A stretch of 64,000 bases of DNA from Massariosphaeria phaeospora (Eukaryota > Ascomycota > Dothideomycetes > Pleosporales), in assembly GCA_011032825.1 (NCBI GenBank), contig JAADJZ010000033.1:372001-436000 (forward strand), read 5' to 3'. This document shows, one piece after another, positions 44,062-55,438 of this stretch (positions within the stretch are counted from its first letter, which is position 1; each line of letters begins with the position of its first letter). The translations under genes were made by a program, and so were the position numbers. The notes beneath the pieces were generated by a model. That model ran no database searches. It saw nothing but the letters and a program-made list of their open reading frames with translations, and was not told the DNA's origin.

Positions 44062-47000
44062 ATGTCGCAAAGCGATGAAGACGAACATGATTCGCGAAGC
44101 GACACGATTGTAGTAAGCGAATATTGTGAAAATGCGGTCTACATCAGCAAGCCCAAGATATGGCCGTGTGCTCGCTATGATATATCGACTAACAGCTGTT
44201 AGGTACAGTGTGAAGTCTGCGGCAGTCTGAACCTCGATATAGACAACTTTATCGTACGACCATCCCGACATCCGGCACGACGAAGTAAGCCTTCAACTTT
44301 CCCTCTAGTTTCTTCCACCGCCTCAATAAAATTGGGCACGTTTGAGAAGATTTCCGAAAGACATTCAGGAGGGTGCAGCTTCTGCGGTCTGGTCCTAGCT
44401 TCAGCGAAAACATCGTCCTTGCTGGGGTCCAACGGGGATAGGACGCGGTCTGGTGCTATATGCTATATGCGATGGGAGATCGACGGACGTCGCGCGGGTG
44501 CAACAACCCACGCAGGTGGATATGACGTTGGGCCGCGCGCTCCTGGAGGAATTACGCGACGCATTCGCTTGCATTGGGATGACGCGCATCTAGAAGATGC
44601 GTACTTGGTTGCTGTCGCACAGCAAAGATATCTCACGACGTTATCAGACGCTCATCTTGCCTGGAGCTCGGATTCACTCTTTCTTGGGCGACGCATCGAG
44701 CATGATGGCCTCAATCAAGCACGACTGAATAGTTGGACCGACTTGTGCAAATTACATCATCCGCACCCATGCAACGACTGGTTCAGCACGGAGACGCCGC
44801 CGAAATTTTGGGACATGCTAACGCATTCTTATTTTGGCGTCATTGACGTGATAAACATGCAGCTGGTCCAACTTCCAACATACCCCTCACGCCAGGGCGC
44901 CCGACCTGCATCTTACGCGGCACTCAGTTACGTCTGGGGTGAAGATAAGACAACTTTCAAAACATTGAAAAACAATGTTAACGCCCTACGGATGCATGGC
45001 GGTCTCGAAAGGTTCATCCCCGAACTACCTCCAGTCATTCGAGATGCGATCGACCTAACTCGACGCTTGAACTTGAAGTTCATATGGATTGACGCGTTAT
45101 GTATCATCCAGGACAGCCAGGACTCTTGGCGGCTCAATGCGTACAACATGGATGTCATCTACGGCAATGCCGAGGTGACAATATGTGCAGCAGATGGGGA
45201 TGGAGCGGATACTGGCCTGAAAGCTGCCAGGCCATCTGCTACTCGAAGTCCACAGATAGCAGAGTGCGGCGAAGATCTGTATCTTATGCTCGTCCGAACG
45301 CCGGAGTCGTACATCAAGGCATCCACGTGGAACACTCGCGCCTGGACGTTTCAGGAACGACTTATGTCCCGTCGCTGCTTGGTCTTTGTTGACGGTCGAG
45401 TATTCTTCCAGTGCCCGTCCACCGGGATGTCTGAGGATATCTATGCAGACAGAGACGGGTCAGGTTGGTCGTTGGATCTTGTTGATGCTCCGATGCGGAT
45501 GTTTAGACAGATGTCTGAGAGATCATTTTGGGTGTACATGAACGTTGCCGAGTTATACAGCTCACGCAAATTAACAAAGAAGAAGGACATTCTCGCGGCT
45601 TTCTGGGGTATCACGCTCCGTATGAAGAGGATCATGCAAGCGCCGTTCGTTTTCGGATTACCCAGTTCGCATTTTGATCTTGCAATTTTGTGGCAGCACA
45701 CGGGCCCTGCTGCGCGACGAGAACCAACAAGTGCGGAGGAAATGTTAGAGTATGCTGAGCATAGATTCCCCACGTGGAGCTGGACGGGCTGGACAGGACC
45801 GTCCATCAGCTACAGCCACGACATGCTAGGTGATTGTCTCGATAATACAAACGAGTGGCTGACTAGTCACACATGGATACGTTGGTATATTAGAGATGGA
45901 ACAGGGGACCTGCGCCCTCTGTGGGACCCGCCCACATGGCGCACTGATCATAGTAAAGATGTCAAGTGGCAAGGTTATGGCTGTAAGCGTACCAGTGCTG
46001 CTCATATTCCTACAGACTATACCGAGCGGCGCAATAAGTGGTCGTATGAGGGTCTCGAAATACACATCAAGCAGGTTACTGTCAGGGATGGTAGCCCTCC
46101 AAGGATCCCTACTCACATGTAACGCAACGAATGAGACCAGCTAGCTTAGCAAAGCTAACCACTCCAGGTACTATGATCCCGAACTAAGATCCAACGATGG
46201 ATACGAGATGCGCAATGATGTTGATATCCATCGTCGGCGGGACTACCGTCCTGCAGGAGATCAAAATTGGAATGCAAGAGATTTGCAGCCAGACCCCAGC
46301 AGATTGAGGCCGCCAGAAAACAACGACTCCCTGGCGAACAGGTCTCCGGACGCTCAAAGAGATGCGCAGCTGCAACGGCGACATGATCAGTGGCTAGGGC
46401 TGACGCGGCAAGGGCTTGAGACTGGAGAAGCTGAAGTTCTGGAAGAACCCGAATTCAGACCAGCGTCGCGCGTGCTGTCGCAACACGGGGAAGTAAGAAG
46501 CACTGGATTTGAAAAGGAGCGCGACGTAGTGCCTCCAACCTACAGCAGCGACCATGGCCGAAATGAACTCAAGCCCAGGTATGACGACATTTTCATGCCC
46601 AATGAGAATGTGGGGCCATCGCAGACTGAATCAAGCCCCGAGTTCTTCATCTCCCCGAAGGAATATCCTTACCCTCCGGTTATCCACCCATACAACAGAA
46701 ACCCCAACAGCGATCGCTCTCCTTTGATGCCGCTACTTCAGTTCTGGACCTGGTACGCACAGCTGAACATCGCGTGTCGCCCCAAGGAAGCGCCGGCTGA
46801 AGCAAACCTACACCCAGGTCTTGAAAGATGCAGTATCGCCGATGATAACGGTGACTGGTGCGGCTCTATCGTCCTCAACAGTAAATGGGTGAAAAGGTGC
46901 AGGTACGCGCAGCAGGAGTTGATTGCCATCTCGGAAGCCAAAGCCTTTAGCTTGCTGGAGTGCGAGTCGTGGACGTATTACATACCCAAAGAACGACACG

Positions 47001-47134
47001 AGTCTGAGTGGGACGTGTTCTATGTTCTGCTCATCGAGAGAAAGGAGGAAAAGTGGGAACGGGTGGGACTGGGTAAGGTGTTCAAAGAGGCGTTCATGCG
47101 GACAGCGCAATGGAGAGAGATTATACTTGGCTAG
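44062..47134 (+). CDS. Large HET-domain protein, 977 aa
   Basis: Three exons (44062-44112, 44203-46118, 46168-47134) give 977 aa; both introns have CTAAC branch sites and the phases close. The start MSQSDEDEHDSRSDTIV leads into a Cys-rich segment with VQCEVCGSLNLDI and SGGCSFCGLVLA. The HET domain (about 255-420) shows YAALSYVWGED, FIWIDALCIIQDSQDSW and YGNAEVTICAADGD. After it come TRAWTFQERLMSRRCLVF and RFPTWSWTGWTG. The C-terminal part contains LLQFWTWYAQLNIAC, ADDNGDWCGSIVL and ESEWDVFYVLLIER, the conserved tail of the long fungal HET class. HET proteins mediate allorecognition and regulated cell death. It is the last intact gene before the repeat region. Confidence 0.92.
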
Positions 47135-47271
47135 CAGCCCTGTTCGAACATGTCCAAGGGCTGACATCTCAAGCCATGATGTTTCATCGCGAACCATACC
47201 AAATCGAAGATGAAATGAGCCTGGGTGTCCTACGGTGCGGTGTGCGCACACACTCCATGTGGATATACGGT

Positions 47272-47313
47272 CGGTGGCTCGGTGGCTCGGTGGCTCAGTA
47301 GCTCGGTGGCTCG
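47272..47313. repeat. 8-bp tandem repeat CGGTGGCT, five copies
   Basis: Units begin at 47272, 47280, 47288, 47296 (CAGTAGCT, two changes) and 47304. The array lies about 140 bp after the HET stop codon. Confidence 0.9.
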
Positions 47314-47508
47314 CCTGAAGCCGGTAGATCGCGGCGTGCAGAGGTGCGTGTAGCTATCTCACTCTCTCGCTCATCTTGCTATGTAGTCTATCTCACCGTG
47401 TCGCTCACGTCGTCGTTTGTTGTCCCTATCTTGCCCATTACCTCGCGCACCTTCTCCGTTATCTGTATCATGCCCACTCTGCTACTGAGTTCGCAATCAC
47501 TCACGAGG

Positions 47509-47629
47509 CTAACAGCGGCGGGCAAGATAGCGGCGAAGAGCGAAAATGGCGGCGAAGAGCAAGAGTGGCGGCGAAGAGCGAAATGGCGGCGAAGAGCGGA
47601 TAGCGGCAAAGAACGAGATGGCGGCAAAG
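47509..47629. repeat. Degenerate minisatellite, unit about 17 bp
   Basis: Roughly seven copies of a unit like ATGGCGGCGAAGAGCGA, with length variation and a GCGGCAAAG variant in the last copies. Open frames across it on both strands are repeat artefacts. Confidence 0.8.
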
Positions 47630-47639
47630 TACAAGATAG

Positions 47640-48011
47640 AGTGCCTGTGCGCTACACGAGCCATTACAGTACACGAGCCACCCCGTCTAAAATCAGCGCG
47701 CGCAAAAATGAAGCTGTAGAGCCACATACAAATTGTTTTATTATAAGATTTTCTAGTGTAGTACTATATAGAGCCTTGCGCAGCTTTTGTACTACTTAAA
47801 TTTTTGTGGTACCTTAATTTGGCGGCCGCGCGTGGTGGTTTTAGGTGGAGGCGATGGCAGCGGAGGTGCAGCATCAACACTACTTTTAGCACCTACAACA
47901 CGACGCTTTTTTGTAGATTTTAAAGCAGCGCTTCGTGAGGCTTTTTGTTGCGGTTATGGGGAGAAGCAGATCACGTAATAGTGTTCTAGTGCTACTTCCT
48001 CACTTATCGAG
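47640..48011 (-). mobile_element. Fragment of a pogo/Fot1-like element
   Basis: The sequence GAAGCTGTAGAGCCACATAC near 47711 recurs near 50206 in the complete element that starts at 50137, and in weaker form near 55622, always at the 3' end of a minus-strand transposase. The subterminal part has a duplicated TACACGAGCCA, like the duplicated subterminal motifs of its neighbours. Only about 370 bp remain; the right end stops at the TA that borders the next element. The left limit is approximate. Confidence 0.55.
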
Positions 48012-48013
48012 TA

Positions 48014-50134
48014 CCCTGCTGCCCGGCCGTCCGAGCCGCCCGGCCGTTCGAGCCACCCCACCAAAACAACAACCAGACTTCAACACGCGATAAATCTATC
48101 AATATGAGCTCAATTGAGGCAGCGATTGCAGCGATCGAATCGCTAGAACCAGGAGAACAGTTCAGCTATCGTCAAGTTGCAGCAGAGTATCACTGTAACT
48201 GTACAACGCTCGCGCGGAGGCATCAAGGCATTGCAGGCTCACGCAGTACTATGGCAGAAAACTAGCAAGCGCTCCACCCCCAGCAAGAGCAGGAGCTTTT
48301 ACGCTATATTGAGCGCCTTACAAGGCAAGGCCTGCCTCTCTCACGGCCTATGATACGACGCTTTGCTTCGGAGATCGCGAAAAAAGAGCTTGGAAAAGGC
48401 TAGGTTGATCGATATATCCAGCGCCACGACGTCCATCTTATCTCACGCTGGACCACCGGCATCGATCGCTCGCGCCACCAGGCTAACTCTCTATCAAAGT
48501 ATAGCCTCTACTTCGAGCTTCTGCGCAGCAAGCTCAGCCAATACGATATCAAGCCTCGTAATATGTACAATATGGATGAGAAGAGCTGCATGCTAGGAAT
48601 ACTCACTCGCTCAAAGCGGGTGTTCAGCAGGAGGCTATATAAGGAGAGGAAGATCAAGGCTCACATCCAGGATAGCAATCGGGAGTGGATAACGCTGCTG
48701 GCCTGCATATGCGCTGATAGATCAGCCCTTGCGCCTGCGCTGATATATCAATCAGCCTTAGGCTCGATACAGGACACCTGGCTGCAGGCTCTAAGGCCCA
48801 AAGATCGAGTATATATATCCTCTTCACTTTCTAGCTAGACAAACAACGATATAGAACTATCCTAGCTCAAACAAGTATTTAATCGATCTACGAAGAAGAA
48901 GGCAGGGCGGAGCTATTAATTACTAATTCTTGATAGCCATGGATCTTATCTCACGATGGATTTTATCGAGTACTGCGATCGGAATAGAATTCTCTTTGCA
49001 GTATACTCTCTTTATTCAACTTACACTCTCTAGCCGCTTGACGTTGTTATGTTTAAGCTATTCTTAACAGCTTACTTAAACTAGGTAGCTGCTTTTATGG
49101 AGAGATGCCAAGAGCTTACTTTTATAAGTAAAAGAAACTTCTATCCTATGTTTATAGCTGCCTAGGAAGCTTCGTTTAAAAAAGAGACTATACTTAAGGC
49201 TTTTGAGGCAACTAGCCTCTTACCTCTTAACCTAGAGGTAATACTCAAACGATTCAATTAGCTAGCTCAATTAGGCTAATTAAGTAATAGCGACTCCTTA
49301 GCCTTAAGCGCTTCTAACTAGCGGAAAACTAAGCGCTTTCTACGCTAGGTAGTGCACGATAAGAGTAATCTACAAGCTCAAAAGCTTAGCTAAGCCTTCT
49401 ATTCTATTTTAGTTTAGAAAAGCTTTTTTACAAACGAGGCTTAAGGCTTTATGCAAGCTCTTATTAATAAAAAGCAGCGTAGAAAGCGAGGCAAGGCTTT
49501 GCTTTTAGAGGCAGAAAAAGAGTATCACAGTAGAGCTAAATTCTAGTTCCCAAGAAAAGTAAAAGAGGCACGTGATCGCTAGGTTCAACAAGAGCTTAAA
49601 GAAAAGCAACTACAACACTAGAAAGCTAAGGCAGCTCGCGTACGTAAAGTGAAAAAGTAGAAAAAGCTTTAGGCAGCTCAACAGAAGCGTGCAGCAAAAG
49701 CAGCAGCTTAAATAATAAAGCAGAAAGAGAAAGCTCGTAAGGCTGCTAATTGAGCTTTACAACAAGCAGCTCGTAGAACTTAACAACGACTCTAGCAAGC
49801 TCAAAAAACTGCTCAAAGAGGCAAGAGGAGAGACCTCAAGGCAGCTACTAAAGCAGGCTCAAAAAAGAGAGCAGCTGCGCAGCCTTAGAGTAGTGATAAT
49901 GCCTTAGGTGCTGCAGCAGGCCTACTACCATCTCAATCACGACACGGCCAAGCAATCAAGCTCTTAGCTAAATATAGATAGCTATATATATCAATTAATA
50001 CCTATAGAACTCAACTCTAGAATATATCGCGATAATAGCTATTGTTCGTAGCTCTACAGCCTCAAGTTAAGCTGCTGTTTTGGTGTTCAGAGTAGCTCGA
50101 ACGGCTAGGCGGCTCGGACGGCCGGGCAGCAGGG
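48014..50134 (+). mobile_element. pogo/Fot1-like DNA transposon 1, complete, 2121 bp
   Basis: Terminal inverted repeats begin CCCTGCTGCCCGGCCG on the left and end with the reverse complement on the right. They match for about 44 bp apart from a CC/TA difference. The element is bordered by TA at 48012-48013 and 50135-50136, the target duplication expected of Tc1/mariner/pogo elements. Within the TIR the motif CCCGGCCGTCCGAGCC is repeated (CCCGGCCGTTCGAGCC). The right TA also borders the next element. The right two thirds are more mutated than the left. Confidence 0.88.
48104..49980 (+). pseudogene. Transposase of transposon 1, inactivated by stops
   Basis: The frame from the ATG at 48104 begins MSSIEAAIAAIESLEPGEQF with a psq-type helix-turn-helix. 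TAG codons then fall at Gln/Trp positions (for example 48264 and 48402). The CENP-B-like region contains HDVHLISRWTTGIDRSR. DDE residues are suggested in NMYNMDEKSCMLG and in LILDSHGSYLTMDFIEYC, followed by STYTL-x-PLDVVMFK. The C-terminal third is a Lys/Arg/Glu-rich helix. It is the usual Fot1/pogo transposase layout, not functional as read. Confidence 0.85.
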
Positions 50135-50136
50135 TA

Positions 50137-52269
50137 CCGTGTCCGTGCGCGCAACGCCCGAAGTCGCGCAACGCCCGATAATTACTCTCCAGCAACATAC
50201 AAAATTGAAGCTGTAGAGCCACATACAATAGCTACTATAGCGATATATTTTAGTAGAGTGCACTAAAGACCTATGCGATGATATTCTCTCATACAAATTA
50301 ATTATATAGAGTTGCTGTTCTGCCGCTGCAGGTAGTGTAGGTGCGAGGTGCGGCAGAAAGCTCTGCAGCAACAACACCACGCCGCGCAGCTACTGCACTA
50401 CGATTTTGCTTTTTTCTTGGTGCAGCAGACTGTGAGGCCTTGCGCTTGCCTCTTTAAGGCAATTGTACAGCTTTTTCAGCGTCAAAAGCTTGCTTATTAC
50501 GCTCTCTTTGAGCCTTGCGCTCAGCTGCTTTCTCAGCCTTTTTAGCTTTAACTTAGTCTCGCTTTGCTTTCTTTCTCGCGCGCTGCTTACGCTTTTCCTA
50601 AGCAATCTTCTCATTGTACAGCTTATTAGCGTGTCTGAGCTTCGCCATCTCTGCTTTTCTAAGTTCCTCTGCTCTCTAGTTCTGTTGTTTAGTTCTCTTA
50701 TTAGAGCGTGCTTTCTCTACTCTACTAGAAGAGTAGAACTTAGCTTTACTATAATACTCCTTGCAAGGCTTGAACTCAAGAGCTTTGCTTTTCTTCTTGT
50801 GCTTTTTCTAAGTCTTAAGAACCTCTTTAAGGCCTACTATCTCGTAGTAGAGAAAAGAGTTTTGAATTGAGATGTAGTAGAGCGAGCAGCTAACTTTTCT
50901 TAGCTCCTTACTGCTCTTATCTTTAGCGACTTTGCGTAACAGAGTTTCTATTTTAAGCCAATCTTTGCTAGAGTAGACTAAAGAAGAGCTTGTGCTGCTA
51001 TTAGAGTTTTTAAGAGTATCTTTAGCAAAGCGTTAAAAAATAACGTTAGGCTAAAGAGGTAATATACTCGTTGCTTCAAAGGACCTAAGTATTAGCTTCT
51101 AAGTAAACGTGCTTGTTCAGGCCTTTTAGAAGAGGTAAAAGAAGTTGCTTTTCTTAATTACTAACAGCTTTTGGCTGTTGTAAAAGTGTGTTGTAAGCTT
51201 CTTTGAGTACGCAGTTAACAGAAGCTTAAATATTACCTTATCAAGCAGCTGCAGCGTGTGGGTTAAATAAGAAAAAAAAATAGCCAAGAGTATCTTGTTT
51301 TAATCGCAGTAGTTAATAAAGTCTATTGTTACATAAGAGCCGTGGCCGTTAACGATCAATAGGCGGTACTTTCTTCGAGCTTTCTACTTGGTAAAGCGAT
51401 CAAACACCTATTAAAGCCAAGCTAGGCCTAGCTTATTGTTGATCTACTTTGAAAGTAACGAGGAAACAAGCACAGAGTGTATCTCTAGCTTGATTTCCTC
51501 TACTTAGCTTGATTGGATAGTGTTGTTAGCGGACTCGTAGAAGAAGCCTAGCGGCAGAGCTAATCCATCGCCGCACACACACGCTATAAACGTTAACTAG
51601 GCACAATTGCTATTTTAAAGTAATGCTTTGACTTTTTTTTTCTCTTACATACGTTAGCTGAACACATGCTTTGTTCTTAAGGTAACTTTTATTATAAAGC
51701 TTTTCTTATCTATATTGTACGTGTGCTTAGCGTTAACTTTATACTTAGCAATCTTGCGTTATAGTAGGTTGAAATATAACTTATACTTTGTGTAAGAGTT
51801 AGCGTTGTAGCGATTAGCGTCTATCCCCGTTGAGTATTGAGAAATAAGATAAATAGAGTACTTGTTGATAAAGCGGGTAACCTAGCTTTTGCTTACTAGC
51901 TCCTAGGCGACTGCTAACGCGAAATTGGCGATCATCTCTTTTGTAGGAGGTATATAACGAGCAGTAAGCTCTTCTATATACTTTACAAGCTCTTTCTCTT
52001 GTTGTTAAGTAAGCTTCTGCTAGTTGAAGTCTTTAGTTTCTTAGAGTGCCTAAACAGCCTTGTGTCTTCGCGCCAAAGTTGAGCGATCGACACCAAATTG
52101 ATTAGCAATTTTTTAATACACAAGTTTCTTTCTTAAGTCTAGCGCTTTGATTGCTGCAAGCGCATCATTAATAGGTGCCATAGCCGTTAAGTTGTTACGC
52201 GTTGAAGTGTAGGTGCTGTTTTGGTAATCGAGCGTTGCGCGACTCCGGGCGTTGCGCGCACGGACACGG
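50137..52269 (-). mobile_element. pogo/Fot1-like DNA transposon 2, complete, 2133 bp
   Basis: TIRs start CCGTGTCCGTGCGCGCAACG and are mirrored at the right end. A duplicated subterminal motif GCGCAACGCCCGA is present. The element is bordered by TA at 50135-50136, shared with transposon 1, and TA at 52270-52271, shared with transposon 3. The transposase is on the minus strand, ATG at 52181, running to about 50.4 kb. Its start MAPINDALAAIKALDLRKKL is readable, but it is interrupted by TAG and TAA codons throughout. CCAG and CTGG are almost absent, as expected after heavy C-to-T change. Confidence 0.88.
50400..52181 (-). pseudogene. Transposase of transposon 2, heavily mutated
   Basis: The helix-turn-helix ends with IANQFGVDRSTLARRHK. 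Later readable pieces are YSTGIDANRYNANSYTKYKL and NIDKKSFIIKVTL, the DDE first-aspartate region. Many stops interrupt the frame. The 3' part is a Lys/Arg-rich tail. The end coordinate is approximate. Confidence 0.8.
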
Positions 52270-52271
52270 TA

Positions 52272-54394
52272 CCATGCAGGTCGGGCTTGTGCTCCACTCA
52301 AGCTCGTGCCCCACCAAACAACTTGCTTACTACTACAAAGATGCGGTTATTGCAACAGCAGTACAAGCTATTATCGCGAGATTTATTGTTTTTATTACTC
52401 TGTAGAGGCGTACGAATAAGTTTTACTATCTAAGTTTTCGCAAGAGAGTGATCGCGCGGCCCCGAGAGCTAACTTTGAGTAGAGGTGCTAGTGCAGCTTC
52501 TAGGGACAACAAACGAGCTGCAGCACCGCTCTTAGCTCGTTTTAGCTTGCACTTTGCTAGAAGTGCTTCTAAAGCTTTACGCTTGCTTCTATGGAAAATT
52601 ATAAAGGCCTGCTTAGTGTTTTGAGTAGCTTTTCTAGCCTCCTAAGCAGCTACCTGTTCTGCTTTCATCCGATTTCGCACCTCCTTAGCTCTTTCTCTCG
52701 CAACACGACGCTCCTCTTTCTCTTGCTTCTTAAAGAGCTTGGCAGCAGCTTGAAGCTTCTTTCTGTTTGACTTTGCTAGCCTCTTCTGCTCCTTTTGGTG
52801 TTGCTTTTCTGCTTCACGCTTACGTGCTCGCTCGAACTTAGAGAGCAACTAGAAAGTAGCACCACCGTAGTACTCCTCTTTACGCTGCAAATTAAGAGGT
52901 TTGCTAGCGTTCTTGCGCTGCTTCTTGGCAGTAAGAGCATTTCTCAGGCCGCTGTTCTTATAGTGTAGTACCTCGTTTTGAACCTAAAGTTAGTGTAGCG
53001 TTTGGGAGAGCTTCTGCGAAGTTTCTGCTAAAGTATCCTTTACTGCAGCACGTATAAAACAATCTATCTGCTTCTAGTCTTTAAAAAAGAGGGCTAAGAG
53101 CCGTGCTTTACTCTTATCGTCGTTCTGTTTGCAGAAACGCTCGAGTACAACGTTAGCTTTCATAGAGGCAATACCAGTAGCTTCAAACGCCTTAAGAACT
53201 AGTTTTGTCGTGAACGTAGACTCCTAGGCACTCTAGAACAGCGAGAAGAAGTTTCCTTTCTAGACAGCTAGCAACCTCTGCGTTTTGAAGAGGTAATTGG
53301 TAAGCTTGGCGAAGTAGTTGCTGCTAAGAGGTTTAAAGCAAACTACGTCGAGAGGCTGCAGCGTATAGGTCGAGTAAGAGAGAAACACAGCTAGCAGTAT
53401 TTTGTAAGCCTCGCAGTATTCGATAAAGTCTATTAAGAGGTAGCTGCCGTAGCCGTCGAGTATAAGAAGACGCTAATCTCGGCCGAAACGTGCTTTCTGC
53501 TTCGTTTCACAGTTAAAAACCTGCTCTAACTAGGCCAATCTGATGTCATTATTCGTCCATTCTGTTGGTGAGGAGCTTACAAACACGCTGTGCTTTTCTA
53601 CTTCAATTTGAGCTACCCATAAGGCTTGGAGTGTGCAGTTAGCTAACGAGTATATAAGAGCCGGCGACAAAACACTTTTATCTGCTTCAATAGTTGCCAC
53701 GACTGTTACCTACTTTCGAGAGCTATCTTGAAGCGCTGCTCGGACTTTCTTTTGCTCCTATTGAAGCTAACTGAACACTCGTTTTGAGCGTCCCGTAACA
53801 CCAATTATAAAGCCCTTTTTATCTATATTGTAGGTATTACAAGGCTTTACTTTATACTAAACGATCTTGTAATGTAGAAGGTTAAAGTACAACTCGTACT
53901 TGCGTCGTAAGTCGGCCTAGTAGCGTACAACGTCCATGCCAGCGCTCCATTTAGAGATAAGATAGTCGCAATTGCAGTTGATAAAGCGCGTAACCTAGCC
54001 ATTGCCAACGTGTTGTTTTGATATATTCAACGCAAAATTTCGTATTATTGCCCTCGTAGGAGGTAGCTTACGAGCCGTTAGCTCTCCAATATACTGTACG
54101 AGTCCCTCCTCTTGTTGTGGGCTAAGTATTTGTTGCGAGGCGTACCCGGCTGCCCGAGGGCCTGTCTAGCCCGTCCACCTCCGCCGCAGCGTTGAGTACT
54201 CGACACCATGTTTTTTCGCGATACCTTGGATACTGAAATCTTCGTCTTGTTCGTGCGATTTCAAATCTGCAATCGCCTTATCAATCGGTGCCATAGTTGT
54301 TGAGTTATCATGTGCTGAAGAAGATAGAATGGGTGTGTTGTTTTGGTGAGAGTAGGGCACGAGCCCGAGTAGAGCACAAGCCCGACCTGCATGG
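52272..54394 (-). mobile_element. pogo/Fot1-like DNA transposon 3, complete, 2123 bp
   Basis: TIRs start CCATGCAGGTCGGGCTTGTG and are mirrored before 54394. The borders are TA at 52270-52271, shared with transposon 2, and TA at 54395-54396. The TIR sequence differs from those of transposons 1 and 2, so this is a third subfamily and not a duplicate. Confidence 0.88.
52440..54294 (-). pseudogene. Transposase of transposon 3, inactivated by stops
   Basis: ATG at 54294: MAPIDKAIADLKSHEQDEDF, then IAKKHGVEYSTLRRRW (helix-turn-helix). DDE pieces are NTYNIDKKGFIIGV and LLILDGYGSYLLIDFIEYCE, then STYTLQPLDVVCFKPL. The basic C-terminal coiled region around 52642-52848 is still open. Stop codons fall mainly at Trp/Gln positions. 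It is the best preserved of the minus-strand copies. The end coordinate is approximate. Confidence 0.82.
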
Positions 54395-54533
54395 TACCTC
54401 TTACTTCAGCTGTATCATAGATACGTCATGTAAATAGACCCTGCTGCTAGCCCTTCGAGAGGCAGCACGAGCAAAACAACACGACAGGACAATACACAAT
54501 ACTTTTGTTTTCACTGCATTCTACACTGCAACA

Positions 54534-54546
54534 GTTATGAGCCCGG
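54534..54546 (+). other. Primer-binding site matching the anticodon arm of initiator tRNA-Met
   Basis: GTTATGAGCCCGG is the reverse complement of CCGGGCTCATAAC, which carries the CAT anticodon in the usual initiator tRNA-Met anticodon-arm sequence. Ty5 and Drosophila copia are known to prime from such a half-tRNA. Confidence 0.7.
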
Positions 54547-54703
54547 ATTGCGACTAAGAAGCTCGCTTACTCACCTATAACGACTGATTGGCACCTACGA
54601 TCGAGATCAACGATTGATCATACTGTACGGAGCCGCCGACTAGCACCTACGACCGAGACCTCGATAGGTTATACTGTACGGAGCTACTGAACTACCAAGA
54701 ACG

Positions 54704-55436
54704 ATGACTACCGAGTCAGACCCTGCGGTCACCCGAGTGACTGTCGTCCTCGATCGAGCTAACGACTGGCACAAGTGGCTGTTCATACGAAAGAATACTG
54801 CCCAGAAGAACGAACTCTAGCAGTACGTTGACCTTGCCACGAAGGCAGCGGATCTGCCTACGTTACTAGCACCAGTCGAACCTCAACTAACAGATTACAA
54901 CAATGACGCGACGTCCTTTGCCCATCTTACTGTAGCACAGCAGAAGCTATTCCAGTAAGAGTACGAGCGATAGGAGCGGAAAGACCTTAAGTTTAAGCGT
55001 TAAAAAAAGGCTCTTGCTAAGTTTAACTTTAAGATTAGCAAGACAATAGCTGCAAAGCACTTTTACTTGATCGAGAACAAGGACACATCGCACGATTGAT
55101 TGACGACGCTTAAGAAGCACCTCGCACTGTCCGACGCGACAAGACAACGCGATCTTATCGCACGATACAAAGGCCTCCAGACGCCGCCACGCGGCAGGAA
55201 GGTTAAAGAGTAGCTACGCTCTTAGGTGGAGATCACCAACATGTGCATAGCCGCAGAGATTCTAGAGACAACAGAATCTTGCGCACAGAAAGATTTCCTA
55301 GTCGCTTGCAGAATAATTGATCTAGAGTATAGTACGTCAGGCCTGCGAGCTCTAATCGACCTCGAGGACGCTGGCACCGCTATTCTATCTGTGGAAGACT
55401 ACGCTAGCAAGTTTACTACTTACCTAAAGCGTGTAC
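54704..55436 (+). pseudogene. copia-type gag, interrupted
   Basis: MTTESDPAVTRVTVVLDRAN is followed by DWHKWLFIRKNTAQKNEL and a TAG at a Trp-like position. Later pieces include FAHLTVAQQKLF, LKKHLALSDATRQRDLIARY and the last open stretch EDYASKFTTYLKRVLT. At least eight stops, mostly TAG, break the frame. The pattern fits the copia gag (UBN2-like) family. Confidence 0.65.
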
Positions 55437-55438
55437 TA

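Larger units (their letters stand above)
54397..55438 (+). mobile_element. Ty1/copia-type retrotransposon fragment (LTR end, PBS, gag)
   Basis: After the right TA of transposon 3 lies about 135 bp that looks like the end of an LTR (closing ...GCAACA), a primer-binding site, an untranslated leader, and a gag frame from the ATG at 54704. The fragment is cut at about 55438 by the next pogo-like element. No integrase or reverse transcriptase of this element is in the window. Confidence 0.7.

Noticed and set aside
47509..47629. Possible CRISPR-like array
   Set aside because: Tandem repeats without unique spacers in a eukaryotic locus; a minisatellite.
47344..47799. 151-aa frame after the large HET gene
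   Set aside because: Half of it is the 17-bp minisatellite, and it runs into a transposon fragment.
50463..50870. 135-aa plus-strand frame in transposon 2
   Set aside because: It is the antisense of the basic C-terminal part of the decayed minus-strand transposase.
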